Assembly: GCF_000499845.2 (NCBI RefSeq)
Contig: NC_023759.2
Span: forward strand, 41,232,672-41,296,671
Direction of reading: 5' to 3'
DNA from: Phaseolus vulgaris
Lineage: Eukaryota > Streptophyta > Magnoliopsida > Fabales > Fabaceae
Length of the DNA: 64,000 nucleotides
Shown in pieces: positions 34,319 through 46,100 of the stretch. The first letter of the stretch is position 1. Each line of letters begins with the position of its first letter. The notes below the pieces were generated by a model. It had not been told where the DNA came from. It was given only the letters and a program-made list of their open reading frames with translations, and did no database searches. The translations under genes were made by a program, and so were the position numbers.

Positions 34319-34990
34319 TTATGCTTGGCTGGTAAGGCTTCTTCTACTGCTCCATCTTGTCTCATGGCTTTTCTTTTGTTCTTGTACTTGTAAAGCATTT
34401 AAAAGCTCTGCAAGAGAAATTTTTGATAGGTCCTTTGTGTTTTTCGGGGTTGTTATGGTGACTTTAAACCTCTTTGGAACTGTTACAAGCAAATTTTCCA
34501 CAATCCTTGAATCATTTAACTCAGATCCGAGCAACCTCACTTTCTTGGCAATGCTTAGAAGTCTGTCAGAGTACCCTTTTATCGATTCTGACTCCTCATT
34601 TTCTGCAATTCAAAATCCCTGATTAGATTCAAAAATTGCATTCCACGAATCCTCTCACCACCTGAATATTCTGCCTTGAGGTAATCTTAGATTGCTTTTG
34701 TTGAATTCAAGGACATTATTCATGTGAATATCATAGGAGATAAAACTACAAATAAACATGTTTTTGCCTTTGATTTCTTTTTCTTTTCCTTCTGTGATTT
34801 TATTTGTGCCACGGTGGGATTTGATGGAAGTGGATAAATTTCATAGTCCTCTTCTACAGCTTCCCATAGATCCAATGCTTCTAGGTGTAGGTCTCCATAC
34901 GTAATGCCCACATATGAGAATTGTCTCCATCAAAGACTGGTGGTGTCATTGCTGAAAAATTGGACTCTCCTTCCATTGATGCACTCCACT
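34319..34990 (-). pseudogene. Nested copia gag remains
   Basis: Starts near 34,975 with MEGESNFSAMTPPVFDGDN on the minus strand. Then, with frame changes, come LHLEALDLWEAVEEDYEIYP, NPTVAQIKSQKEKK and, further on, RLLGSELNDSRIVENLLVTV and TKDLSKISLAELLNALQVQE. This is the DUF4219/UBN2-type gag order of copia elements. At least two frameshifts break it. Confidence 0.85.
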
Positions 34991-35031
34991 AACCTCACAG
35001 ATCCCTTAAGAAGAGAGGTCTAATACAAATT

Positions 35032-35299
35032 TGTTGGTGTTTTACAGAGAATTCACACTTGAACTTTGGAAGAAATCAATTTATTTTAAAATACTTCAAA
35101 ACTTAAATACTAATATCCATGATCCTTAATCATAACAGAAACAAAGATTGGATCCTAAAAATAAGCAAAGAAACCAGATACATGATTAAAGAAAGGAAAT
35201 AACTAATTCCTAAAATCAAGGAGCACTACTTTGAATCATTCAAACATTAGCAAAACTAAAAAAAATTAATGACAACATTCTTAAACACGTGACTTAACA
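35032..35299 (-). repeat. 5' LTR of the nested copia element
   Basis: 268 bp, TGTTGGTGTTTTACAGAG...GACTTAACA. The pair partner is 31,924-32,202. Confidence 0.92.
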
Positions 35300-35309
35300 A
35301 ACATCTTTC

Positions 35310-37899
35310 CATTTCCCTCTTTCTTTTTCCTTAAAAACGCCACTTCCATTTAGGCAAAAGAGAAAAGTTGAAACAACGAACATCTTTAATCCCTAATCAT
35401 CCCTCCTCCCTTGGTTTTCCTATTTCTTCCCAGTTGACCTAAGATATTGTTCTGCAGTTCCTTTGGATGCTAAAATAATCCTTTTATATACCAATTCAGG
35501 GGCTTTATAGAAGGATAAATAGTAAAGTTCTAAACACCGACTTAATTAAGCATATTCTCCTCGCCAGAGATAAAAGTCTCCCCTTCGAAGCACTTAATCG
35601 AGTTCTTAATTTGGTCAAGATAGGTTCCTTATACTGTCCCTTTCTTAGATTGCCACCAACAACCATACCTAGATATTTGAAAGGTATTGAAATTTGTGTA
35701 CAATTTAAAATCTTCGCATAGCATTCAAAGGTGTTTCTTTCAATATTTAGGCCCGCTAATTTAGATTTGTGAAAATTAATTTTTAACCCCAATGCAAGCT
35801 CGTAACACCTAAGGATAACTTTGATTGTAAGTACACTTTGATAATTATCTTCACATGTAAAAAAGGTAGTCATCTGCAAATTGCAGAATGCATAACTCAA
35901 CCTCAAGCCTTCACACTTTTACACCGTTAAGCATGTTCCTCTTAACAACTTGTCTCACAAGCCCTACGAGGCTCTCAACTACAATGATAAAAAAAAAGGT
36001 ACAAGAGGATCACCTTGCCTCAACCCTCTCGAAGGTTTAAATTTTGTTGTAGGGCTTCCATTTACTAACACCGAAATCGAAGCAAACATTAAGCATCATC
36101 TAATCCAGTTAACCCATTTGTCATGAATGTCTAACGTACATAACATGTCGAATAAAAAATCTCACTTAACCGAGTCATAGGCTTTTTCATAATCCACTTG
36201 CATGCATAAACCTTTTTTTTTTCGCTTCTCTTGAAATCCTCAATAACCTCGTTGGCTATCAGAACGCTATCTAACTTCCCTCTGTCTTTCAAGAAAACAT
36301 ACTGGTTTTCATCAATTACCAAGGGTAAAACCTTCGAGATAATCTTGTATAATGCCCACACTAATAATATTGGTCTATATTGTTCAAGTTGTAGGGGGTC
36401 ACATAATTTAAGTACGAAAGCAATGAAAGATGCATTATAGCCTTTAGAGATACTACCTGTGTCCTGAAAGTGCCTAACTACCATAAGGATATCCTTTTTC
36501 AAAACCTCCCAGCTATTCTTTATGAAATTCAAATTAAAACCATCTAGCCTCGGGCTCTTCAAGCCATCACATTGCCACACTACTTCCTTTATTTCTTCCT
36601 CTGAAATGTCTGATTTTAGACTTACATCATCTTCCAGGGATATAGAATTGAAATCCACTGCTCCAAGCCCGACCCTAAAATCCTTTGCAGTAGAGAATCT
36701 TTCTTCAAACAATTTATTTGCTTCCATCCTTACCTCCTGCGGATCCTCCTTCCAATGTCCCCGTATATCAACACCTTTAACTTCATTTCTAAGCCTTCTC
36801 CATCTGATAAGAGAGTGATAGTATTTTGAATTAGAATCTCCATGCTTCAACCAATTTGACCTAGCCTTTTGACGTAGAAGAAAGTCTAATTTTTTGTTAG
36901 TTAACCTTAGTTTACTAACACGGTCCGACCACTTCAACCAAGAATTGTCCTCCAAACCACTGTTCTCATCTTCATTATCCAAATCCTCAATTTCCTTCAA
37001 GAGTTCCTTCTTTGTTGTTTCCAAGTGCCCAAACACTTCCTTATTCCATACTTTAAGATCAACCTTCAAAAGTTTCAACTTGTCCTTGAATATCCTTATT
37101 CCATCACCTTGTACCTTGTAAGAGTTCCATTTGTCTTTCACAAATTTCTTAAAATCGTTATCCAAAAGCCATACATCAATAGACCTAAAGGGCTTTGGTC
37201 CTTAGTCCTTGACCAAGGATTTCACCACAACCGCACAATGGTCAGAAATTTCCCTTGGTTGAATATATTGTTTACTCATTGGCCATTGTACTACTTAAAC
37301 TGCTCTATCTAATTTGCTTATTGTACTACTTAAACTTTCTTCCAATAATTGGTATTTCCAGCAGCAAACTGTTTTCAATGAAGCAATTAAACCTTTTAAT
37401 ATCATTTGTTTGGGTGCCCCTGATACTGATTCCCTTCCTTTCATTGACACTCTTGACCATGTTAAAATCACCCAAAAAAACACCACTTGTAGATTAGATT
37501 TGCCAACTTGATGTTATGTAATCCCTCCCAAAGAATATTATTTTCAACCATGTTACATGGAGCATATACATTAACCATCGAAATGTTCCTTTTGGATTTG
37601 ATGTGTTGGCCAAACATTACAATGAAGTCTTTTCTTGTTATATGGTTATCATAATTAAATACTTCCTTATGCCACATGGTTAACATACTCCCTACCTTAT
37701 CAACACCTTCGTTATGAAGCCATCCTATATTGCTATCTCCCCACAACAAAAAGTATTTTGCATCTAACATTGAATTAGTCTTTGTTTCCTGTATACATAC
37801 TAATTTTGCACCCTCTTTAGAGATTAAATTCCTCACATATCTCATCTTAGTTTCCCCACCTAGCCCTCTAATATCTAAACTAATAATAATCATAAACAC
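35310..37899 (-). pseudogene. LINE A ORF2: endonuclease and reverse transcriptase
   Basis: The endonuclease (37,899-37,468) starts MFMIIISLDIRGLGGETKMR, with KLVCIQETKTN and SMVNVYAP motifs. The linker and RT N-terminus (37,165-36,131) contain RSNWLKHGDSNSKYYHSL, EEEIKEVVWQCDGLKSPRLD and QYRPILLVWALYKIISKVLP. Across stops the frame reads QVDYEKAYDSV and, near 35,900, ILQFADD, the F-A-D-D catalytic site. FKYLGMVVGGNLRKG is at 35,690-35,640. Stop codons and frameshifts are frequent. The protein continues across the copia insertion with GKWKD / VLNSKYG. Confidence 0.9.
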
Positions 37900-39939
37900 C
37901 CAGTTTTGTTCCCCTCCTCACATTTCTTCTTACCTTCATAGTCTCTCTCTTCCATGTTTTCCAACTCTCTAATTACCTTTTCCTCATCCCCACCACATGT
38001 TATCCCTATTTGTTTACCTATCTCCCATAATTTAATTGGTTCAATTATGTCTACTGAATTCCATAACCTTCTATTACAATTAACTATGCTACCATTAGAA
38101 ATTGAATTACTCAAAGAGTTAGGTACTAACTTGGATTGGTTGTTATTTCATAACTGTAGGTCTTCCTTTCCTGATAAAGACCTCCACTGGGGATGCCTGC
38201 TTGATTCCCCAATTTCCCATAAACCTTGTTACTTCCACCCACATGGAGGGGTAATGTAATTGCCTCCCCATTCTACTACGTCTTCTCCTAGAAAACGTGA
38301 TAACATCAACGGGTCAAGATTTACTTGTCCTCATTCCCTTTCATACACACCATGGTTGATTAGTTTTGTTTGTGGTCCTTCAAACTGAACTGGCTCATTC
38401 TATTTCTCGAAACCATTAGATTTGTGGTTGGTGTAGGGCGTCAGACTCCTCCCAGGCTTCGATGGCACTTGTGAACTTAGTGTAGTTTCCTTCTCACTTG
38501 CTCCCATCGATACGCGCTTCACGGATTCACGTACAGGACATGCATTGCTTTCCTCCAAAACGACCTCTCCAATTTCCTCATCAAAGGTTCTGCCCCTAAC
38601 TTCGCAGGACTAGGCTGGTTTAGATTGTGTATGGTTCGAGCCCATAATGGGCATGGAGTGAATGCTTTTTAGAGCCTCTACTGCCTCAATCAAATTTGTG
38701 CAAGGACATCTTGGAAAACCTTGGGATTAGGGCACCCAAGGCTAGCCATTAGGGTTTCACTCTGCCCACATATTGCCTCTTCCATGATTATTTTGGTAAC
38801 GTTCACCTGCACAGGTTGAGGATTCAACAAACGAGGATGTGACTAAAACATGCTCCTTCCGACCTATGCTTTTCTCTAGCGCCTCCTCTGCTTGTGGTTG
38901 TGACCCCTCATCTTCATTTTTGTTCTCTGAAAACATAGTTTCATCTACATATGAATCTGATGAAGAGACAATATCTTATGAATCATAGTGTTTGTAGTGG
39001 CATTTGCATAAGCCTTCATTTCCATTTGGAGTTTCCTCTTCAATAATAATACTATAAACATCACCATTAATCTTTATACCTTTTTTCAAACTTGCTTTGT
39101 CGCTCCTGAGAAGCCTAACTTGAAGTCTAGCATACTCTATGTCTCAGTTCTCTGTATCTTTATCAATGAATACAAGAGAAACAACTTCTCCAACCACTTT
39201 TGCAAAACAATCTTTATTCAAAAACAAAATGGGAAGACCAATGCATCTTACCCATACAAATTTATGGCTAGCTAAGGAATTCTCTGACCATGGATCAATT
39301 GTATCAAAGATACTTTCAAACCATTCTTTGTTCAACTTTACTAAGTTCTCCATACTTTTGCCTTCTGTTGGAGTCATTAAAATCATATTATCCCTCATTT
39401 ACCTTGTTTTGATTATATTCATCCCTCCCTTAACGAATTTGTCACGAACCTGAGAAAAGTCTAGCTTTGGTACCATGACCAATCGTACTACTTTCCATCC
39501 ATGGAAGTATCTGTTTTTGAGTTTCAATGATATGGCCCTTCCACATCACTTGAGAAGAGGATCCTGTCACTGCATTTGCAAAGGATTTCTTCCCTTTCTT
39601 TTCCTTCCACACCTCCTTGTGTTTTTATCTCCCTTGTATCATTGCGTATGTTCTTTCTTACCTCCGTATTTGAGCCATACCTTACTCTCATGTATTTTGG
39701 CACGTTGACATTGAGCTTCATTTTACTAATATAAATCTGATATGGATCCTTCTCTAAAAGTATCACATTTGCCACCTCATAAAACCTCACAAGACTTCCT
39801 TTATTGTAGCCCATCTCTGAATTTTTTTTATCATATCGTATTCTCCAAATCCATTCAGAAAATTACAAAAGAAGAAGGTTGTGAAGTTATGTGATGATTG
39901 TTGAGGTCTGTGGATGTTCTCATAAAACCCTTTTGCCAT
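37890..39939 (-). pseudogene. LINE A ORF1 (RRM plus DUF4283-like nucleic-acid-binding protein)
   Basis: It starts MAKGFYENIHRPQQSSHNFT and reads FFFCNFLNGFGEYDMIKKIQ, an RRM-like N-terminus seen in plant L1 ORF1 (the usual form is FxFTNFPxxxxxxDLWxxFxxxG). The DUF4283-like part is at 39,398-39,144 (WFESIFDTIDPWSENSLASH, then VWVRCIGLPILFLNKDCFAK). A long acidic/Ser-rich stretch leads to IIEPIKLWEIGKQIGITC and EEKVIRELENMEERD near 37,950. Multiple stops and frame changes are present. Confidence 0.82.
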
Positions 39940-39990
39940 TGCTATAAAGAGGAGAGAGAAAAAAAACACACAAAAATGCATAATTATGTC

Positions 39991-40734
39991 TATGGATAAT
40001 TGATGATATAATTTAAGTATCTATATAAATGGTCATATAATCAATTATATAGGGTCAAATTAAATTATCCTTGTAGTGACTTTAAAAACTAGAAATTTGA
40101 TCATAATGATGTCTTTGGCATAATTGAGTATCTTTTCTAACTGATGACAACAATTTATATTTGAGACAAGTAATCGGTTAAGTTATTTTTCTTCAAAATT
40201 GATTGAGAAGATTTACTTAGGCCAATTCTCTCTCCTTGTAGTGTATATAAATGATTACAGTTGAATGTAAATCAATTATTTGTTTTCAATAGAGACCGTT
40301 TTTTTAAATTCCAAACCAAAAGAAGCAACCACAAGTTTTGATGTGTTTCTTCCCACGCTATAAAATTCTTGGGTACCTCTTATTTATTCTGCAATGGACT
40401 CTTCATAATATATTTGAGAATGTAAAAAACCACATCGGAAAATGAAGGAGAAATGTCCAAATTTTTTATTGAGATAGACAAAAGGAAAAGTCCTAACTTC
40501 AACATACATCAATCAGACAGACTCTACAAAATAAAATAACCAAACCAGATATAGCATGCAAAAATTTTAGTGAAGAGAAAATGAGAAAGCAACAAAGTGC
40601 GTAAACTAGTTTTTGAAGAAAGAGAAGAGTTGGTGATTGACGAGATTAATAAAGAAATGCAGTATAAAAGTGTATGTACAGTGAATATTTCACTCTCTTT
40701 CCACACCCGTTATTAATTAAATTTTGCGATGTTA
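39991..40734. other. AT-rich spacer between LINE A and LINE C
   Basis: No gene or transposon protein is recognised. Short open frames exist on both strands without domain content. Confidence 0.6.
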
Positions 40735-42150
40735 GAGTTGATATGCTGCCATAAGCACATGATACTCTTTTCTTTTGTCATGCGAATTCTAAAAGTGTGA
40801 TCAATGTTAAGGCAATGTTAAATTGCTTTGAGCTTGCTTCGAGTTTGAAGGTGAATTTTTTGAAAGCAGAATTGGTGGAGTGGGGGTCAATGAGTTTTCT
40901 ATTTGGGGTTTTGCAGCAATTCTTAATTGTGATACTATGAAAGTTCCTTTTAAATATTCGGGGTTTGCCAATTGGGAGTTGTCACACGAGGGAAGTTTTT
41001 TGGGATGGTGTGTTGGATAGAATCAAATCCAGACCGGGGAGATGGAAAGGTAGGAATTTGTCTTATCAAGTTTGTTCTTTTGTCTATTTCCTTGTTCTAT
41101 ATGTCGATGTTTAGGTTTCCTGTAGGAGTGATGAAGAAGATTGAGAATATTCATAGGAACTTTCTTTGGGGATGGGGTTCCGAGGGGAGGAAGATTGCTT
41201 GGGTTTCTTGGAAAAAGGTTTGTGAGACGAAGGGAGAGGGAGGACTCGGTGTGATCAATGTCAAGGATTTCAATTTGGCTTTGCTCAGTAAGTGGATTTC
41301 GCGGTTGGGATCTAATGAAGGGGGTTTGTGGGAGGAGGTTCTGGAATCTAAATATGGTGGCTGGAGGAATTTGAAAGAGGACAAAGGTAGTTCTTATGAA
41401 TCCCTCTGGTGGAAAGATTTGAAAAGGATCTGGCAGCTTCAGAAGTGGGGCAACAATTTTGGAGATTGTTTAAAATGGGAAATTGGTAATGGAAAGTCTA
41501 TTAGGTTCTGGGAAGACCGGTGGACTGGTAATGATGCTTTCAAGTCTACGTTAATCACTGAGAAAGAAGCATCATTGGATAGTTGTGGTTCCCGGAAAAA
41601 CTTTGGGTGGGAGTGGTCTTTGGGGTGGAGAAGAAACCTTCTTGATTGGGAGCAGGTGGAGAAATATTTTCATTTGTTTTTTATTGTAGGATATCTTGGT
41701 ATAACGTGGAACCTTTGTTATGCGTGGTTAGGTATTACGACAATTGTTCATTTTCATGCTTTCTCACACTTTTTGCAGTTCAGGTTGTGTAATGCTCCGG
41801 AGTCGGTAAATCTTGGCTTGGATAATATTTGGATAGCGATGGTCAGTGAAATCTGGCGTCATAAAAATAAGATAGTTTTTAATGAGGGAATTTTGGACTT
41901 TTCTGAAATCTTTTCTTTGGCTCAGTTGAAGGTTTGGGCTTGGCTCTCATCTAAATTTCTCTCAGCTAGTTTTTTTTTTTTTCTGATTGGTATCTCGCCC
42001 CTTTGATTTGTCTGTATTCGCTTTAGTGGGATGTCGGAGAAAGTTTCTGTAAAATTATGTCAAGAGCTGTTTTGTTTTTTAGATATTTAAAAAGTGTTAT
42101 GCGGTTAGGTTCTTATACCTTTTTATATAAGAATTGAATTATTTTTAGTC
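40735..42150 (+). mobile_element. LINE C (L1 type), 5'-truncated with an internal deletion
   Basis: Plus strand. It begins within RT: ADDTLFFCHANSKSVINVKA near 40,760 and NCFELASSLKVNF. The long frame follows, with PVGVMKKIENIHRNFLWGWG, GRKIAWVSWKKVCETKGEGG, LWEEVLESKYGGWRNLKED, SLWWKDLKRIWQ and GKSIRFWEDRWTGN. After about 41,670 the zinc-binding domain is missing and the frame passes to IWRHKNKIVFNEGILDFSEI near the ORF2 end (stop at 42,004-42,006). The 3' UTR and tail to about 42,150 are poorly defined, and no A tail or duplication was identified. Confidence 0.85.
40972..42006 (+). pseudogene. LINE C ORF2 C-terminal fragment
   Basis: A 344-codon open frame, the longest LINE frame in the window, but it starts inside RT with no proper N-terminus. 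A first part out of frame with the LINE consensus (to about residue 40) precedes the recognisable part from LLSISLFYMSMFRFPVGVMK onward. The end of RT, the linker and the extreme C-terminus are present; the zinc-binding segment is deleted. Confidence 0.85.
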
Positions 42151-43180
42151 GTTTCAGATAATGGGTTTTTGATCCTCAATGTCACTTACAAACATAGTAT
42201 ATTGTTAGGGAGAGTCGAAAAGGTATACTTTTCAGATTTCATCAAAAATAATATTTTAGAAAACAGTGTCTTTAAAAAAAATTGGTTATGTTTTTTTTTT
42301 CCGTCATAAAAAAAAGTTTTACTGTACTAAAAATATGAAGCGGCTCTTATTAGAAAAAACCTCAGTAAAGTAATATTTTTCGACGGTAAAACTCTTTTAA
42401 CACTGAAAATCTTTTCAGAAATCTTAACTCATCTGTTTTAACTAAGATGGTAATAACCCTAGTTTAAAACCATGAAGTTTAAGTTTTGCTTGCAAATTGC
42501 AAAAATAAAAATGGTGATCAAACTTACTTTTATTTATTTTATTTAAACAAGCTAAATATAATGCTTAGACTGAGCTTGTTAAATATGAAGATTGAGTGCT
42601 TGAGCTTAATTTATTTTAATTTATTTATAACTTGATTATTTTTACATCAATATATATATATACTCGAGGATCAATTTTAATCTGATCAAATATTTAACAA
42701 GAGAAGGAAAACAAAAACATATTTAAAAATTCTTTAAAGATAACATTATAAGTTTCAAATTATCATCATACTTAGTGAGTAGTTGATCTCATTTACACTT
42801 TTACCTTTTCACCTCTTAACCACTGGAAAACCAATCACATTTTTTACTTGCTCACATGACAAATTGAGATTTTTCTTGCAATTTTCTCTCAATATTTCTG
42901 ACTGCATTTTCACTGATTATTAACAACATAAAAACTTGAGCCTTGCTGGTAGCAAGTTAATGTACGTAGTGAATAAAGGAGAAAAGTCTGAGACATATGT
43001 TCAATGTATTGCGCTATTTTCAGGGTCAAACATACACAAAGACAATCACACATTTTAATCATTAAAAATGTCCACACCACCACAACCAGTCTTATAACAC
43101 ACTATGTCAGAATCATTTGATTCAGAGATTAAGAATGAGTTACACAATGAGGAGCAACAAAGTTTCCAAGAACCGATCAG
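42151..43180. other. AT-rich spacer and 3' flank of the bHLH gene
   Basis: No coding content is seen. The right end should contain the 3' UTR of the minus-strand bHLH gene. No clear AATAAA signal could be assigned. Confidence 0.6.
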
Positions 43181-46100
43181 TTATTGTGAATGCACCTTGC
43201 TCTTGGATTGCAGTATTTGAACAAGCGGCCACAAGATATCCAATCTGTGTACATTTCTGTTGTTTTGACCCTGCCACACACTTTACTCATCAACCATCAA
43301 TGGAGTTAATGTATTTGGTTTTTAAACTACACATCTATACACATTGGTCCCAGAAACATTAAGTTGTCAATTTACAAATAATCATATCCCTATAAGAATG
43401 ATTAATTAGTATAGATGAAAACTTTAAAAAACTAGAGCAATACAAGTTGTCACTTTCATAAGCCTCTTACAGTTATGACTCAAAAACACTGCAAATTTTT
43501 ACTCAATTCTCTTATTCAGGGGATACAATGCAAATGACTTCTATAAAGTTGCCATGAAATTTAAGTTATTTATCAAATATACTGTTCTACTGAAGACTAA
43601 AGCATGAATTATGATATTACAATACAACAGCTTCAGTTAGCATAGTTTTTTATAATAACTAAAATTATGAACTAGGTGGATTTATTGAGTAAGCTTACAT
43701 GATATTGTGATATTTACACAGGAAAAAGATATGAAAAACAAGAATAAATATCATGTATTCAAAAAATGGAAGACAAAAATCCAGTATAAAGTTCTAATTA
43801 TAAGGGTATATATTTATCCAATAAAATTAGGACGAAGACTGAGTTAGTTGAACAATTAAATTTAAGTATGCAATGTGCTAGTAGATATAGGAGGCTTAAT
43901 TTATGACAAAAGAATATTGGACCTAATTTTAAAGCCTGCTAATGAAATTTTATTGTCTCTCCATGCATTTGATTTGGTGTTTTCAACAATGGACTAATCT
44001 ACTATAATTGGTATCCAAAGTATTTGCCATACATTTAAGCAAATTATAGACCAAGATTCCAGAAATTTTATGTCAGTACTTGAGTCTTGTAGAATGAAAC
44101 AGTGGAGTACGTAGGCTTAATTGCATAAAAGTAAAGCTAACTTTTGAGTTTTAAAATTACCTCCACAACAAAGCATATCCATATCTTTTCACCATGAACT
44201 TTAGTACCACCCTTCAAAATGGTAAGACCCAAACTTCTTATGGCTTCTGCTATTTCAAGAAAATGGCTGCACTCCTCACAGAGCATCTACAACAAAAGGT
44301 ATAATTAGAATAAAGAAGACACTCAATAAGGGATTATATCAACAACAGTTTAATATCTCAGATCCTTAAATTAACTGCCACTAACTCCCTTTCTCATCAG
44401 GAGGAGTTTCCTCATGTGTTACAATTATTAAATTAATCAGTAACATAGAATAAATCAAATTGTAACTTTCAAGTCTTATGTACCTCCACAAGCATCTGTC
44501 CATTCTTGCTAAGATTCTCCACTAATACCGAATGAACTTTCAGATGGCCCCCTACTTCCATTGCCCAGCTTGAGCCCTGCTCATAACTAGAGGATCCAAG
44601 AATGTCTGCTTCCATGTGATGCAGCTGCAAAATTTCATCAGTGTTAAACAATGGAGATAAGTTCACATGCAGAAGATGTTGGAACTAAATCAAGAAAATC
44701 CTGATGTATGCACATCTTCATGTTCAATCAACTTGACGATAAATATATATAGCATAATTTTTTTACAGACCATGGACCAGAGGACAGATTTCTAAACCTC
44801 CCTTAAACCTTACCTTAGACTTTGTATCACCAAAGTCAGCTAGCTTGTCAGCATGTTTAGTTATGCTTTGGAGAAAGAGCATGTGCTTTATTGCACGCTC
44901 CAGTAGGGAATCAATACTGCACTGTTGAGGTTACAATGAAAATTTTAGCCACATGAACCAGATCTGTGATCATTACTCAAAACCCAACAAAACAAAGAGG
45001 AAACAGACTCCAGAATGATACCTTTGCTCCATTTGGCACCAGCTCTCTCAACTCCTTAATACGATCTTGGATTAATTGCCTGTCCCTTGGCCGAGGCCTA
45101 CAACTTTCCCCAGGCCTGGCCCTTTTTTTGCTGTTCTTAGATGGTTCAGATGACCTTTCAAGTTGTCCACTACTTGAACTAGGGAACGTAGATGAAACAG
45201 CTTTGGAGGACATCACACCACATATTCCTGATGATGAACTCAAAGAATGGTGTTTGTCCTCTTTGACAAGAGAGAACTGATCTATTGAACAACCTTCTGA
45301 ATTAATAGCATACACATTGTGAGTAGAAGCTTCATGGTTTTTTCCAGATGCCATTGCAGATTGCATTGATGGACAAAACGATAATTCACTATTAACATCA
45401 TTATTACTATGGCAAATGTTGGCCACCATTGCTTCCAAAAGATGCTCTGGACGAGATTCAGAAGTCAATTGGCTAATCTCATCTGACATTTCAACAGTTT
45501 TCATATCTTGATTAACCTGTGCTGGCCAATCAAAACATTTACTCCCTTTCAGAAAAGATGGTCCAAGTGCTTCATGCAGCTCACAGCCAACAGGGAAATT
45601 TAACACATGTGACATATCCTTGTAAGAAGGCTCAGAACAAAACTTTGACTTTTCAACATGTTGCGAGTTTGCATCTGAAGGTTGGGTGAAATTCAACACC
45701 CCTTTTTGGTAATGCAACTTATCAGTTTCACAAACAACAGTATCAAGAAAAGCTGAAGGAAAGTATGCAGAATCAATTTTGACTTTTTCTGATGGACATA
45801 TTAAATCATTATCTGTAACAAAGTCACTTAAAAATGACAAGACATTGTTTTCTGATTCCAACCTCACATCTTTGCAGCCACTACTTCCTTCTTCACCCTT
45901 CCTCCCATAGAGAGGTTTCATCTCTTCAAAATCTTGATGCTCCACATTCATCATATTGGATATTGACTGAAGCAAAATGGAACTTTCATCACTGTACAAT
46001 TCAGGCCCCTCTTGCTTGGCCACGTCATCAGACATTTTCACACAAGCAGAATGAGGTGCATCGTTCCTCCCAGAACATTGAAGGGGCATTAAAACATCTG

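Larger units (their letters stand above)
31924..35299 (-). mobile_element. Ty1-copia retrotransposon nested in LINE A
   Basis: LTRs at 31,924-32,202 (279 bp) and 35,032-35,299 (268 bp), both TGTTGGTG...TTAACA. They are flanked by AACGT (31,919-31,923) and AACAT (35,300-35,304), a 5 bp duplication with one change. Coding sense is minus. A purine tract CAAGGAGGAG precedes the 3' (left) LTR; the primer site is diverged (TTGTATTAGACCTC beside the right LTR). Gag, protease, an internally duplicated pre-integrase region, integrase and part of RT are present, but the segment from the end of integrase to the middle of RT is deleted near 32,755 and RNase H is missing. Confidence 0.93.
35300..39990 (-). 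mobile_element. LINE A (L1 type), 5' part with ORF1, endonuclease and RT
   Basis: The minus-strand order is ORF1 (RRM-like then DUF4283-like), endonuclease and reverse transcriptase, the plant L1 layout. The fragment is cut at 35,299 by the nested copia element and continues at 31,923. The 5' end near 39,990 is inferred from the ORF1 start at 39,939; no target duplication was identified. Confidence 0.9.
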
